Part shown: piece after piece, positions 11,301 through 21,332 of the stretch
Position numbering within the stretch: the stretch's first letter is position 1
Layout of the letters: the number at the start of each line of letters is the position of its first letter
NCBI GenBank assembly: GCA_002104905.1
Contig: MCFE01000122.1
Location: forward strand, 1-64,000
Direction of reading: 5' to 3'
DNA from: Basidiobolus meristosporus CBS 931.73
Taxonomy: Eukaryota > Basidiobolomycota > Basidiobolomycetes > Basidiobolales > Basidiobolaceae
Length of the DNA: 64,000 bases
Made by a program: the position numbers and the translations under genes
The notes under the pieces: model-generated
Databases searched by the model: none
The model's input: the letters and a program-made list of their open reading frames with translations, nothing else
What the model was told of the DNA's origin: nothing

Positions 11301-12997
11301 GAGTCAAAAGCTTCTCATTACCCTCCAGACCACGTTGGGGATATTAGGTTGAGGCTCCGCTACGACGAGGTGGTGGTTCTACCCTCCGCGAATTACGAGG
11401 AGCTTGTGGGGGTATTTATGTCTAGTTTCATTCTGTCAGGCCCCAAATCGCTTACCAAGCCGCACAGATACTCCTCGATGTTGAGTCTAAGGTTGTTTTC
11501 GATCTTGTGGGCATCTCGAAGAACCTGGAATGGTTTTCTGAAAACATGATGCGGATTTACGAGGGCCGCAACTACGCCCTTGAGTGGCTGACATATTTGG
11601 CGTACCACGAGGTCAACTCGACAGGTTCGGATGCATCAGTTTGGTCGCAACAACTGAAGTAAATCTAATGGCTTGTGTCGCTAGATGACTCCAACATTCT
11701 GTTCCGAGGGAATTCTATCCTCACCAAAGCCATCGATAGTTACATGAAGATGATTGGTCTACAATACGTTGATGAGGCAATCGGTAGCATAGTGCGATCT
11801 ATCTGCGAAAACAAGATCGTTTGCGAGGTAGGGATTGTTCTTAGAATCTGGCATCGTCGGGCAACCATGTAACATGGGTATTGGTAGGTGGATATGACAA
11901 AGCTTGAAAAGAACCAGGATATCCGCGGACAATGGAGAATTCTTCTCACCTATACCAAGATGCTCTGGCAGGCTATAGAGAAATCGAAAGCGAAGTGTCC
12001 CGCGTATGTATAGCAATAGACGAGCATTCGTATTTTCGCAATTCTTTCTAATTCTTCACCAGAGAATTTCGCGTGTTCTTTGCGAATCTAAGAAAGATAA
12101 TCACCGACAAGTTTGCAAGCGAACTTGATAAATCTCTGGTTCGCTACACCTGCGTCAGGTAAAGATAGATTCTCGACATTTTTCTTGAAAGGCGCGCCAT
12201 ATTAATGACATGGCAGCGGATTCCTATTCCTGCGTCTCTTTTGCCCGGCAGTCCTATCCCCGAAATTGTTCAATCTGGTCAAGGGTAAGAGTCGCCACCC
12301 CTAGGAAACCAGCATGCTCTGATCCCCCGATTTCATTAAATAGAACACCCCGATGGTAAAACCCGAAGAACACTGACCCTGCTGGCCAAGTCGCTGCAAT
12401 GCCTGGCCAATCTCGCTGATTTTGGCTCTAAGGAGCCGTACATGATCCACATGAACGAGTTTATTCGGGTAATCATCGTCCGGCAATACGCTTGATCTGA
12501 ACTCAACTTAACCATTTCTGCATCCAGCATAACGCCACTAGTCTTATGGAGTTCATTGATTATGTCTCGGTAAGGATAAATCCTCCACGGATTTTGATTT
12601 TGGACTAATCCCACTCCAACCCCAGGTGAAACCAATCTCGCTTACTCCTTTGCCTAGAATCCTGCCATCTTACCAAAACTCCGAGTCGTTCTTTCTGCCT
12701 CCTCAGATCCCGAATCTGGTGGATATTGACAAGGAGCTTTCCAACTTCAGCAACTTCATCTCCTGTCACCGGGAAGACATACAGCAGCTGGTTAACGAGG
12801 GCAAAGTTATTAGTACCCCAGGTGTTCTTGAAAGGCTACTTGCCATATGCTGCCAGCTTAGCGAAAAGACCAACCTGATCCAGAACTCGGGTATGGCCAC
12901 AAACGGAATCAGCATTCCTGACAACCTTGACTGCAGAGCGGAAACTCCTTGCTCAAGCGACATATCACAGCCATCCAGATCGATTGGGGAGGACTAA
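8346..12997 (+). CDS. Multidomain RasGAP: BAR-like coil, two PH domains, C2, RasGAP
   Basis: A many-exon gene (about 20 short introns) that I read as one protein. Part 1 (8346-9200) is helical, with [50 protein letters not shown] and [20 protein letters not shown], like BAR domains of ACAP/ASAP proteins. A first PH follows (about 9660-10130: [52 protein letters not shown]). A second PH spans about 10380-10840 ([38 protein letters not shown]). C2 spans 10870-11400 ([34 protein letters not shown]). RasGAP spans about 11430-12560 (TLFRGNS-like [18 protein letters not shown] with the arginine finger, then [20 protein letters not shown]). The RasGAP core looks active; it should stimulate GTP hydrolysis by Ras or Rsr1-type GTPases at a membrane. 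Start at 8346 is the first Met of the frame; upstream exons cannot be excluded. Confidence 0.8.
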
Positions 12998-13024
12998 CTA
13001 GCCGTAATAGTTGGTCATTCATAG

Positions 13025-13136
13025 TTTAGTAATCGTTGTCTGGCCTAGCGAATCTTGCATAATATGATCTGATGAACACATTTAGTAATCGTTGTTTAAT
13101 TTAGTTAATCTTGCATAATATGATCTAATAAACACA
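13025..13136. repeat. 56-bp imperfect tandem duplication after the RasGAP stop codon
   Basis: Copies 13025-13080 and 13081-13136 begin TTTAGTAATCGTTGT and end in GATCTGATGAACACA / GATCTAATAAACACA, with few mismatches. It lies 28 bp past the stop, so it is probably in the 3' untranslated region. The second copy contains AATAAAC, a possible poly(A) signal. Confidence 0.92.
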
Positions 13137-13159
13137 ATCAATTTACACACAAGGCGGGC

Positions 13160-13230
13160 TGTAGAGGGTGAGCGGTGTGCACGTGGATGTGGATGTGGGT
13201 ATGGGTACAGGTACGGGTATAGGTGAGCAA
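13160..13230. repeat. Short (GGGTAN)n-like tract
   Basis: Around 13180-13225 the plus strand reads GTGGATGTGGATGTGGGTAT and then GGGTACAGGTACGGGTATAG, a run of degenerate hexamers just past the GH16 stop. It looks like simple-sequence DNA and not a telomere. Confidence 0.6.
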
Positions 13231-13233
13231 CAG

Positions 13234-14221
13234 TTAAGGATGGCATTTGATCTCCAAGAAATCCACTTTCATGTCGAGTCTGCCGTCGTCATTGATATGT
13301 CTATCCTCCCAATTCACCCTGCCACCGGCCCACTCGCTGGTCCCATCCTCGTCACTATCCCCGCCATCCCAGACTCTGCAAATTCGTGTGAGCAGTCAGT
13401 ACAATACTTGATACACAAAACGTCCTGACACTTACGAGAACTCCACCTTAGCTGGGCTGGAAGGGAATCTATACGCATTGATTCTTCTGTCGTAGGTTTG
13501 GTCCTTCCTCAAAGTGCGTACAACTTGGCCATTAATCAACCAACTGGCCTCATAAGATGTTTAGGGATGGTTCCACTCGAAAGCTTTGGGAGAGTCGCTT
13601 ACCTGACTTGATCTGGGCGCCAATCTAGTGTATAGTTGACGAATTGCTTCGAACTGTCCACATTGATGTTATGCTCCTTGCTGTTGGTGAAGATCAGGTC
13701 ACCCTTATAAAAGAAATTGCTCAGCAGCTGCCTTGGCCGACCACCTAACCATTCTAGGTCCATTTCGTCCTTGTCGTTCGCCATGGTCTGGGAATATCAG
13801 GTTAATCAAACGTGTAGTAGGCTCCCAGTACGATGATCACTTACAAACATCGCGCTAACAATTCCTCTGGTGCCAGCTGTTCTCAATCGAGCGGTGATTC
13901 TGGCATACTGCAATTGTTGAGTCATTGTGGCTCTGGCCCCATCACCAACCCACCCTCCAGATGGGTGTCGGTCTCCCTTGACCACACGAAGCACAAGGTA
14001 CCCATTCTCTCGACGCACATCCCCCTCGGTGCTTAGTGGGATGGCGCTTCTACCGCTGAAAGTGTCTACGGCTTCCTTGCATATAGCAGCATCTGAGCGA
14101 GAGAAAATTGAAGAGAGAGTGAACGCAATCAGAAGCTAAATATCGTGGGAAATGTCAGTCCCAGTCACTTGGGAAGCAGTCGTTTAGAGTTCGGAGCGCT
14201 TACCTTGGCCGTGAGATGCAT
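13234..14221 (-). CDS. Secreted GH16 Crh-like cell-wall transglycosylase
   Basis: Five exons (14221-14204, 14135-13845, 13787-13603, 13543-13436, 13375-13234) join to 247 residues. The protein starts MHLTAKLLIAFTLSSIFSRS, a signal peptide split by the first intron. The catalytic box is NDKDEMDLEWLGG, matching DE-x-D-x-E of GH16 with both catalytic glutamates. Then come YKGDLIFTNSKEHN, VNYTLDWRPDQV, SWLINGQVVRTL, FPSSPAKVEFSVWDGGDS and EWAGGRVNW, all Crh-family positions. Crh enzymes are fungal transglycosylases that join chitin to beta-1,6/1,3-glucan in the wall. Unlike yeast Crh1 there is no Ser/Thr-rich tail or GPI signal; the protein ends soon after the fold (KVDFLEIKCHP), so it is likely released or held non-covalently. 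A chitin-binding CBM18 is also absent. Confidence 0.9.
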
Positions 14222-14505
14222 CGAAATAAATCCTGGAGAAAGAGAATGAAGGAGGGACTAATGTGCCAGGTATTCGAGCCACTTCCTTATAAAGTCCTGG
14301 AATAGGGGGCAACAAATCTTCCTACGTAGGTACGGGAGATTCCCCGAGAGCCTTGGGTAACCAAAGCTAGATGGATGTATGCAGGCTCAGCTAATGTAGC
14401 TAGATGTAGGTCGGAAAGGCATTGATCGATGATTGTGGCGTAGGATTGTGTACGAATTGCAGGTAATTCAAAAATCAGGAAAACTTTATTTACAGCTGAT
14501 AGCAG

Positions 14506-15465
14506 TCATTTGGAGGAAGTAAAGGTATTCCATGTGGCAACCAAATTTACAAGAAACCCAGCGGCCTCGTTCTTACGCTCTGATGGGTCGTGCGATACAC
14601 TCTCTATTAAGCAATTCCAGTTCTTCGCCCCTAAGCTGTGGTTGAATTGCATAAGAATGTGTCTATTCCAGTGGACCAAGTAGTCATGGATGTATCCTAA
14701 ACAGTTTCTATAGACCTTGCCAAATACAAGCCATTCACGGATATATGGATCCTTGGTTTGTGTTGGCATGGGCCTCTGTGGAGCAATTTTTAGCGGTAGG
14801 GGCTTAATCAAACATATTGGGGATTTTTCGGAAAGCATGGCATGCACTTGCACCGGCAAGTAGGTCTTCTCACCCGAATCGTCTGCCCCAGTCTGCCATC
14901 GAACTGTGAAGTCGGCATACATCGATTTCAGCATAGTACTCAAGCCATTACAGAGGGTTTTGATGTCTTCCGGGTGAACAAACATCATCATGGGTTTATC
15001 AACGATTTGGCTAGCGTTCAACCCCATAAAGGATGTTGGAAACACGTGCTCCACTATACCAAATGGGCTGATACTCAGCACGTTTCCAGCATTTGTTTGT
15101 TTCGGTGTGGGCGATGAGGTCAGGGAAGTGAGGAGTTTCTGATGTGTGATATCGCGAAGGCTCCAGTGTTGTCGTTGATGGAGTTGGTGAGCACATGCGT
15201 TTAGCCATATTGGCCCATGACCGAGATTTTTACACTTCAGTGTGAGGACCTCATTGGTATCGCTCAAATACTCCACCACTTCGAAGATCTCATGAAGGTC
15301 GAGACATGCAATCTCCGATATGTCCATATATCCAAACAGCCTCAACGCCTCACCTGTGGCCTTCGTGATGTGCAATCGCCCCCCCTCCATTTCTATCCAT
15401 ATGGTTGCTGTTGCGTGTAACGAGCAGTGACCTGACGTGTGATTTGCCAGATATCGAGGGGACAT
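14506..15465 (-). CDS. PAS-domain protein (possible light/redox sensor or transcription cofactor)
   Basis: An intronless frame of 319 residues. Two PAS-like segments can be seen. The first is around residues 22-100 (ATIWIEMEGGRLHITKATGE, LFGYMDISEIACLDLHEIFE, VLTLKCKNLGHGPIWLNACA). The better one is around residues 128-215 (NVLSISPFGIVEHVFPTSFM, GLNASQIVDKPMMMFVHPED, then FTVRWQ). The pair resembles fungal PAS proteins such as White Collar-2-like cofactors, but no GATA zinc finger, kinase or other effector domain is present. No NCRFLQ-type flavin cysteine motif is present, so blue-light sensing through LOV is not supported. The upstream region 15470-16500 lies between this gene and the next, divergent one. 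Confidence 0.7.
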   Translation of the reverse strand: MSPRYLANHTSGHCSLHATATIWIEMEGGRLHITKATGEALRLFGYMDISEIACLDLHEIFEVVEYLSDTNEVLTLKCKNLGHGPIWLNACAHQLHQRQHWSLRDITHQKLLTSLTSSPTPKQTNAGNVLSISPFGIVEHVFPTSFMGLNASQIVDKPMMMFVHPEDIKTLCNGLSTMLKSMYADFTVRWQTGADDSGEKTYLPVQVHAMLSEKSPICLIKPLPLKIAPQRPMPTQTKDPYIREWLVFGKVYRNCLGYIHDYLVHWNRHILMQFNHSLGAKNWNCLIESVSHDPSERKNEAAGFLVNLVATWNTFTSSK

Positions 15466-16512
15466 GTAAGATAAACAACTCTATCAGGGAAAACCAGTTT
15501 GCCGGTTGTTGTGTTGACTGGATCTCGAGGTAGCTGATGTGAGTATGCTCAATCTAGGTGGACGGAGTAAGAATGAAAAATCAGCCAAACCAGCAATTTG
15601 GCCCACTTAAATAACATCCCTAAGGTATTCAGGGGATGTGAGTTACCAATCATTCCAAGGTTCAGCGTTTCTACAGCCAATAACAACATGTTAAAGATCG
15701 GGTAACCCTAACCTTAGGGACACTGAACATGAATGACTTGCGAGTGTTGAGATTGGTCTTCGTTCATTCACTCCATTATGTAATGAGTGATCGACTCGTA
15801 CGTCACATCCACTGGAACTCTACTTGTGGTAGTAAATAAGCTTTCCCAGAGGAACCAGTCACATCAGGTTTCATATTGGCGACTCTGTATTGGCCGTTGC
15901 CCATGGTCACATGAGGGGCTCTGTAACAGTTCGCAACAAAATGTATAGCAATATTAGCAGATCACATGACCTTGGCCATTTGAAACCATATTAATATCGA
16001 TACCGCTATGCGTTCCAGTGATAGGTCAGGCAGAACGCTAAACAGCCATACAAACCTGTAGACTCCCGATATTTAGAAACTGTCACATTAAATAACCAAG
16101 ATGTATTGGCACATTAGCCAACAATATGTTGTTAATGAAGCAAGTGATCTCGGGAATAACATGTGATAGCTGTCAACGAATAAAACGCTCATGTGATACT
16201 AGTGGAAGTTGGTAAGGAGATGTATGCCTAGAATGTAGCTCCCACAGTAATATAATCAATGGAACTCTGTCTTGACAGAATCTGGATATCCCTAGCTACA
16301 CTAAATTCTCCAGCCTGCCGAAGGGACAGTGAGATGCTATGGACACGTGATTTCGAGGTGGTTCTCAACTGATGGCGGATATATAAAGTCACATTAGCTG
16401 ACAGGAATTCCTCCTTATAGTATCCATCATATTAACCTTCAATTTTTTATTTCAAGCAACCTGATAAAGCTTGTACATACTTCTGTATCAATATCACTCT
16501 TCCCACCCTTAC
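15466..16512. promoter_or_regulatory. Divergent promoter region with many TCACAT-type words
   Basis: About 1 kb between the PAS gene (-) and the gene at 16513 (+). It has no coding exon. TCACAT occurs on one strand or the other near 15804, 15858, 15907, 15962, 16083, 16161, 16191 and 16389. Several extend to the E-box-like TCACATGA, and a CACGTG core lies near 16344. A TATATAAAG element lies at 16380-16388, about 125 bp before the plus-strand start. Confidence 0.55.
16380..16388 (+). promoter_or_regulatory. TATA box-like element
   Basis: TATATAAAG lies about 125 bp upstream of the ATG at 16513, a reasonable distance for a fungal TATA promoter with a short leader. Confidence 0.5.
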
Positions 16513-17135
16513 ATGGCGAATTCATACCAGTACATCATCAGAGACTCGTCTGTACCTTGGCAAATCACCGACACCACAGACCCAAAATACACCCAGGTAG
16601 GCGCTTAAACCTTTTGTTCTTGTCATGTAAGACGCGAGGCTAAAACATATAATGCATTTTAGATATGCTCAAGAAGTAACTCTTTAGGGAGCTGCTTCAG
16701 CGATGATGAGAGCGAAGATGAATATTGGGGCAGATATGACCAAGGACAGATTCAGACTCCAATTAAACAGCAGAGCCATGAGGAATCATCCGATGACGAC
16801 TATTGGGCACAGTATGATGGAGTTGGTACTGAAACTCCACCACTGCCTGTAGAACAGTACAAGCAACCTCCGTTGAACCCTACAACCTCACACAGAGAGC
16901 CAAAGGAGAAAACAAATGCCGCACCCGAGGTCATGCGCAATGGTACCAACCGGGATATGGCGTCCGAATTAACGAAAAAACTAACCGACGTCCTTATTGA
17001 GGAAAAAAAGCCCTGATCAAGAAGGAGATTACTCGCGAACTGCTGAATGCTAGGAATTCAGCTACTGAGGCAGGCTTTTCTGATCGAGAGTACGAAGAAC
17101 TTGTATTTGAATGTTTGAAAGAGCTTTCCTTGTAA
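16513..17135 (+). CDS. Small acidic conserved fungal protein with YW repeats; frame broken at A7 run
   Basis: Exon 1 (16513-16596) encodes MANSYQYIIRDSSVPWQITD, and exon 2 starts at 16663. It holds acidic, tyrosine/tryptophan motifs DESEDEYWGRYDQGQ and SDDDYWAQYDGVG, like unnamed fungal proteins carrying D-Y-W-x-x-Y boxes. The frame ends in TGA right after a run of seven A (17003-17009). With one extra base the frame would continue LIKKEITRELLNARNSATEA, then GFSDREYEELVFECLKEL to a stop at 17133-17135. The downstream piece reads as a natural helical C-terminus, so either the assembly lost one A, or the gene is newly broken, or the site slips. No function is known to me. Confidence 0.6.
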
Positions 17136-18149
17136 ATATTATTAACTGTGTTCTCCACACCTAATAGTTGGAAATATTGATATCTAAATAATGGCTCCCA
17201 ATAAGATTATCATATTCACTCAGTCAAGATGGTATTTTCAGCATTACGTACTTTCATAGAAAAAGCAGTGTACGAGTGCATGCTGCTTCGGATTTCCAGA
17301 TCATACATGTTCGAAACAAAAAAAATTGGAGTGTTGGCGTCATGCCTTTGTTATGGCTTGACTCTGAGTCATGTAGTTTCAAGTGGAGATCATTACTCAA
17401 CCGCGCGGAGGACAAATAGAGATGTTCCAGCGGTCGGAAGATTCACCTGAGTGAAGGGGTGCACGATGTATATACCACTACAACCGCAGTTCAACCGTAA
17501 CTCGCGTTTGGATGACACGACAACGTGAAGGCATCAGCACATTGATCGATCATGATAAAATTAAGTTCCACGAAATTTGACAGTCCCATCAGAGAAGTGG
17601 CAACTGATGAAGCAAATAATTGGAGAAATATATGTGGAGTTGAGAGGAGGGAAATCAATGGCCAATAAATGGCCACTGGACTAGCATCCATTCATACTCG
17701 TTCAGAGAGACCGCATCCCCAGAGCATTCATTGAGAGCACCCATTCTCATATACAGAGCATTCATCGAGAGCATCCATTCTCATATACAGAGCATTCATA
17801 GAAAGCTACCATCATCATAGTCAGCACGATCTCACGTCTTTCCTTTCACATGATTTTGGAAATTTGTTTGAGGTCCCACGGGTGAATAATACCACAGTGA
17901 AAATTTTCTTGATGACGATGGTGATGATGATTAAGCCTCTTTTGAAGATTTAATCAATTTAATATCGAAAATATATAGATTATTTTGGTGAATTTGGGAA
18001 CCCCCTTTCAATCGAAGTTTGTATACCCCTCCCCGGAGTAGTGAAAAATTAGCTTTCCTTAAAGTCAACCTCAATACTTGTTTTTCGCCTTAACGCATCT
18101 ACCTCGTTCCCTTATTATCGGAAACTATCTTGCGTTTGTATTTGTGAAT
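17136..18149. other. Intergenic region with a 34-bp tandem repeat
   Basis: About 1 kb without a supported gene. It contains a tandem repeat at 17721-17806, and a pyrimidine/AT-rich stretch leading to the Tom20-SET start. Confidence 0.5.
17721..17806. repeat. 34-bp tandem repeat, about 2.5 copies
   Basis: Units 17721-17754 and 17755-17788 start AGAGCATTCAT and end CATTCTCATATAC, with two or three mismatches. A third partial copy runs to about 17806. Confidence 0.9.
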
Positions 18150-20417
18150 ATGAAGAGCTCCACTGCCGCTTGGATTGCTGCCGGTTTGGTCGTTGCCACC
18201 GGTGTTGGTTATGCCGTCTACTTTGACCAAAAGCGTAGAAACGATCCTAAATTCCGCAAGCAACTCAGTATGTTTATTTTCCTCGTTGAAATACTCTTCT
18301 CCTCTTCTCCCCCCCCCACTAACCACACTGTGATTCGTTGCCACGATAGAGAAGAGCAAGAAGAAGGCTGATAAAGCCAAGAAGGCTGCTGAGGAGGATA
18401 TGGCTTAGCCAAGCCGCACAAAAGATTGCCGATTGCTTGGCCAAGGTAGCCAGTGAACCTCTTCCTATCACTCCCGAAGAGAAGGAACAATACTTCATGA
18501 CCCAGGTTGGCAAGGGAGAGCAATTGGCTGCTGTTGGTATGTACCTTACTCTATGCTTGATAATATCCCAAATAGCTTATGCCCAGTTGTTTATAGGTGA
18601 GCAAGGTTACGACGAAGCTGCTGTCTGTTTCTTCAAGGCCTTGAAGGTTTATCCCAGCCCCATCGAGCTTGTCATGATCTACCAAAAGACTGTTCCCGAA
18701 CCAGTCTTCAACCTTGTCATGGGAATGATGAGTTTAGAAGTCAGTTGCCATCATTGAGAATGACGTCATCGATTCATTTGCTAACATGTGGGCTCATATT
18801 TTAGCTTAAGCAAAAGCAAGAGAAATTCTATGAAGTCTTCCCTCCTAAGGGCTCTAATGTGGAGCTAAAGGAGCTTATCGAAACCGTTGAAGAAGGAAAG
18901 AAGATTGCCAAGAGAATCTCTCCGTTACCAAGGATTTCGCTGAGGGTGAGACCATCTACACCGAAGAGCCTGATGTTGTTGCTCTCGAGCCTTCCCTTGA
19001 AGGTAAATTCTGCAGCAACTGCCTTGTCAAACTTGGGGAGAAGAAGATTCCCTGTGATAGCTGCAATGTAGTTGCTTACTGCTCAGAGGAATGCCAGAAG
19101 GTCGCCTTCACTGATCATCATCAAGCTCTCTGCACTGGCAACACCTCCGATCCTGACTCCAAGGCCGAGGAATTCTTCAAGCTTTCCAAGGAGAACAAGA
19201 TTCCTATCATGATTGCCAAGTACTTGACTCACATGGTGTACGAGGAGAACCAAAAGCTCGCCGCCGGTGTTGAAGATGAGTACAGTGCCTGGGACCATCT
19301 TGAAAGATTGAAATACCTTGAGATTGTTCCAACTGAAAAGGAGGAGCAGGAGCTTCAAGCTACTCGCGATTTGCTTAGCACCAAGGTTCCTGGTATGGAA
19401 GAATTCCTTAATGACGAGCGATTCCTCTTACTTAAGGGCAAGATGATGTACAATGCCATCGGAATTACCAGTCAAGATGAGGAGGCTGTCAACGATGGCG
19501 ATAACTTTGCCCGTTCCGACCGTCAAGGCCACGTAATTGGAGCTGGCCTCTACAAGATCTCCAGCTATGCCAATCACACCTGTGAGCCCAACGCACGTGT
19601 CACTTTCCCCAAGGGTGACCGCAAGCTTGCTTTGGTTGCTACCAAGCCCTTGAAGGCTGGTGATCAACTCTTCATCACCTATGTGAAGATTGATGGCCGC
19701 AAACACAGCGAGAGAAAGGAAGAGCTTGTAAAGAAATACCGCCTCAAGTGTGAGTGTGACTTGTGCAAGAACGGTGTCGATCCTGAATCTACCTCCGAAG
19801 AAAAGCCCTCTGAAATCGAGTCACTTGAGAAGGAAATCGAGAACGCTTTATACGCTGAGGCCGAGCCCGCCGCTGAGAAGCCCGAAGAACCTGAAGTTCA
19901 AGAGAAGCCAGTAGTCAGTGATACTACCGAATTCCCAGCTGTCACTGAGGCCTATGCCGACGTTGTATCCGAGACTCCAGTTGTTGAGATTTCCGAGAAA
20001 CCTGCTGAGGTACCAGAAACCAAAGATTCAGAGTTCCCAACTCTGACTGAGGCCTACCCTGAGGTAGCTGAAGCCGAGGAGCCCATCAGCTATGCTGAAG
20101 CCGTCAAAGAGCCCGCCACCGAGGAAAGCGAGCCCGTTCCTTCTTATGCCGAGGTAGCTAAGGAGGCCGAGGTTGAGGCCACTGACGACAAGAAGGAAGA
20201 AGCCTCCCAGCCTCTTTCTTTCGCTGATGCTGTCAAGGAGGGAGTTCCCGAAGCCACTGAGCCTATTTCCTATGCCGATACTGTGAAGGAAGGATCAGGT
20301 AATGATTCCCTAAGCGAGTCTATTGAATGCCTAAAGATGACTGAATCGGAATTTGAAGAGGTTGGCGCTGAGTCCAGCGAAGAGCTGATAGCTGAACAAC
20401 CCGCCAAGCAAAACTAA
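18150..20417 (+). CDS. Tom20-MYND-SET fusion protein with repetitive acidic tail; two apparent 1-base frameshifts
   Basis: Exons at about 18150-18267, 18350-18536, 18597-18739 and 18805-20417. The N-terminus is Tom20: MKSSTAAWIAAGLVVATGVG anchor, YFDQKRRNDPKFRKQL, PITPEEKEQYFMTQVGKGEQ, ALKVYPSPIELVMIYQKTVP, EPVFNLVMGMM. It continues into a MYND zinc finger (FCSNCLVKLGEKKIPCDSCN, YCSEECQKVAFTDHHQALC). A SET domain then has YKISSYANHTCEPNARVTF, LFITYV and a post-SET-like KCECDLCK. The last 140 residues repeat S-Y/F-A-D/E-A-V-K-E. Tom20 is the outer-membrane import receptor; SMYD-type SET proteins methylate lysines. Two places need one base removed to keep frame: near 18403-18407 (ATGGCTTAGCC) and near 18919-18923 (ATCTCTCCGTT). 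Both flanks are conserved, so assembly error or fresh decay are the options. Confidence 0.82.
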
Positions 20418-20805
20418 AAGAAAGCACTTTTTGAGTAACTCTTCCACATAACCTCATATTCATCGAAGTACACCGTTTCTCATTCCAAATCAGTTGGCGT
20501 TAACATTTTTCATTGATTTTTGTCTTTCTGTTCCATTCATAATGTACCATTTACCTTAAGGAGACACCATTAAAGCAATAAATAACAAAGCGCGTGTACT
20601 TTGTTCATGATTCCCATCAACCCACTGCACTGATTGGCATTTGGTATAGTGAAGCCTTGCATTGAATTTAATCGAAAAATTTTGTGGTCCTCAAATGTGG
20701 GGATTGAAATCAGAGGGGAAATTTTTGTCATGGCCTCTATTAGAGAGGGTGGTTTTTCTTTTGGCTTGTGGAATTGTTTAGAGCTTCTGTACCAGTATCA
20801 CGACA
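20418..20805. other. Intergenic region
   Basis: 3' flank of the Tom20-SET gene and promoter of the bL35m gene. GCAATAAATAAC near 20575 is a likely polyadenylation signal. No gene is seen. Confidence 0.4.
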
Positions 20806-21332
20806 ATGTCTTTCTCCACCATTTTCTCTTCCGGTAATGATTCCATATACGAAGAGCCACCAGGCCCACTCTTGACGTGTTCAATGAAGCACTTGGCTAA
20901 TGCGCGGATTGTTTCTTTATTATTTTATAGTTAGAAATGCTTTCTCCACCCACCTGAAGCTGGTGACCAGTCCAGTGGTTCAAGCAAACACCCGCCTCGC
21001 TGCCGCTTCGGCTGCCCCTGCTCCCGCCACCGGAAGCTTCCTATTATCTGTGCCTATGCGTTTTGTGCACAACTACAAGCTGAAGACTCACAAGGGAACA
21101 CAAAAACGGTATGCACTCGTTCTCTATCCGCCAAAAACTTCTGTACTCACCAAGAACAAACTTAATTTTCAGCTGGAGAAAGACCGGTAACGGACTATTC
21201 AAAAGACAGCAGGTTGGCAAAAGACACTTGAATACCTCCATGTCACCCAAGCGCGGACGTCACTTGCGTAAGACCGCCCATTCCAATACCACTCAAAGAA
21301 GAGTCCTCGAGAAGTTGATGCCTTACGCCTAA
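20806..21332 (+). CDS. Mitochondrial ribosomal protein bL35m
   Basis: Three exons, about 20806-20833, 20931-21109 and from about 21172 to 21332. The mature part has LKTHKGTQKRW, KTGNGLFKRQQVGKRHLN and SPKRGRHLRKTAHSNTTQRR, the bacterial L35 pattern (K-T-H-x-x-x-K-R and H-L-x-x-x-x-x-x-R). It assembles into the large mitochondrial ribosomal subunit. The N-terminus SLL-like, Arg/Ala-rich and without acids is a mitochondrial targeting peptide. I chose the start MSFSTIFSS at 20806 with a GTAATG donor, CTAAT branch site and TTTATAG acceptor, because it gives a better presequence than the alternative ATG at 20900 inside that intron. The alternative start cannot be excluded. Confidence 0.85.

Noticed and set aside
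13168-13428. Plus-strand frame MSGVHVDVDVGMGTGTG...
   Set aside because: It is antisense to the last GH16 exon and a GGGTAN-type simple repeat; no independent support.
15697-15721. Telomere-like GGTAACCCTAACCTTAGGG
   Set aside because: Only about two units, interrupted, in the middle of gene-bearing DNA; chance or tiny relic.
17229-17450. 73-residue plus-strand frame in the 17-18 kb spacer
   Set aside because: Isolated, unrelated composition, no homologous features recognised.
20634-20837. 67-residue plus-strand frame before bL35m
   Set aside because: It overlaps the likely first exon of bL35m in another frame and has no recognisable content.
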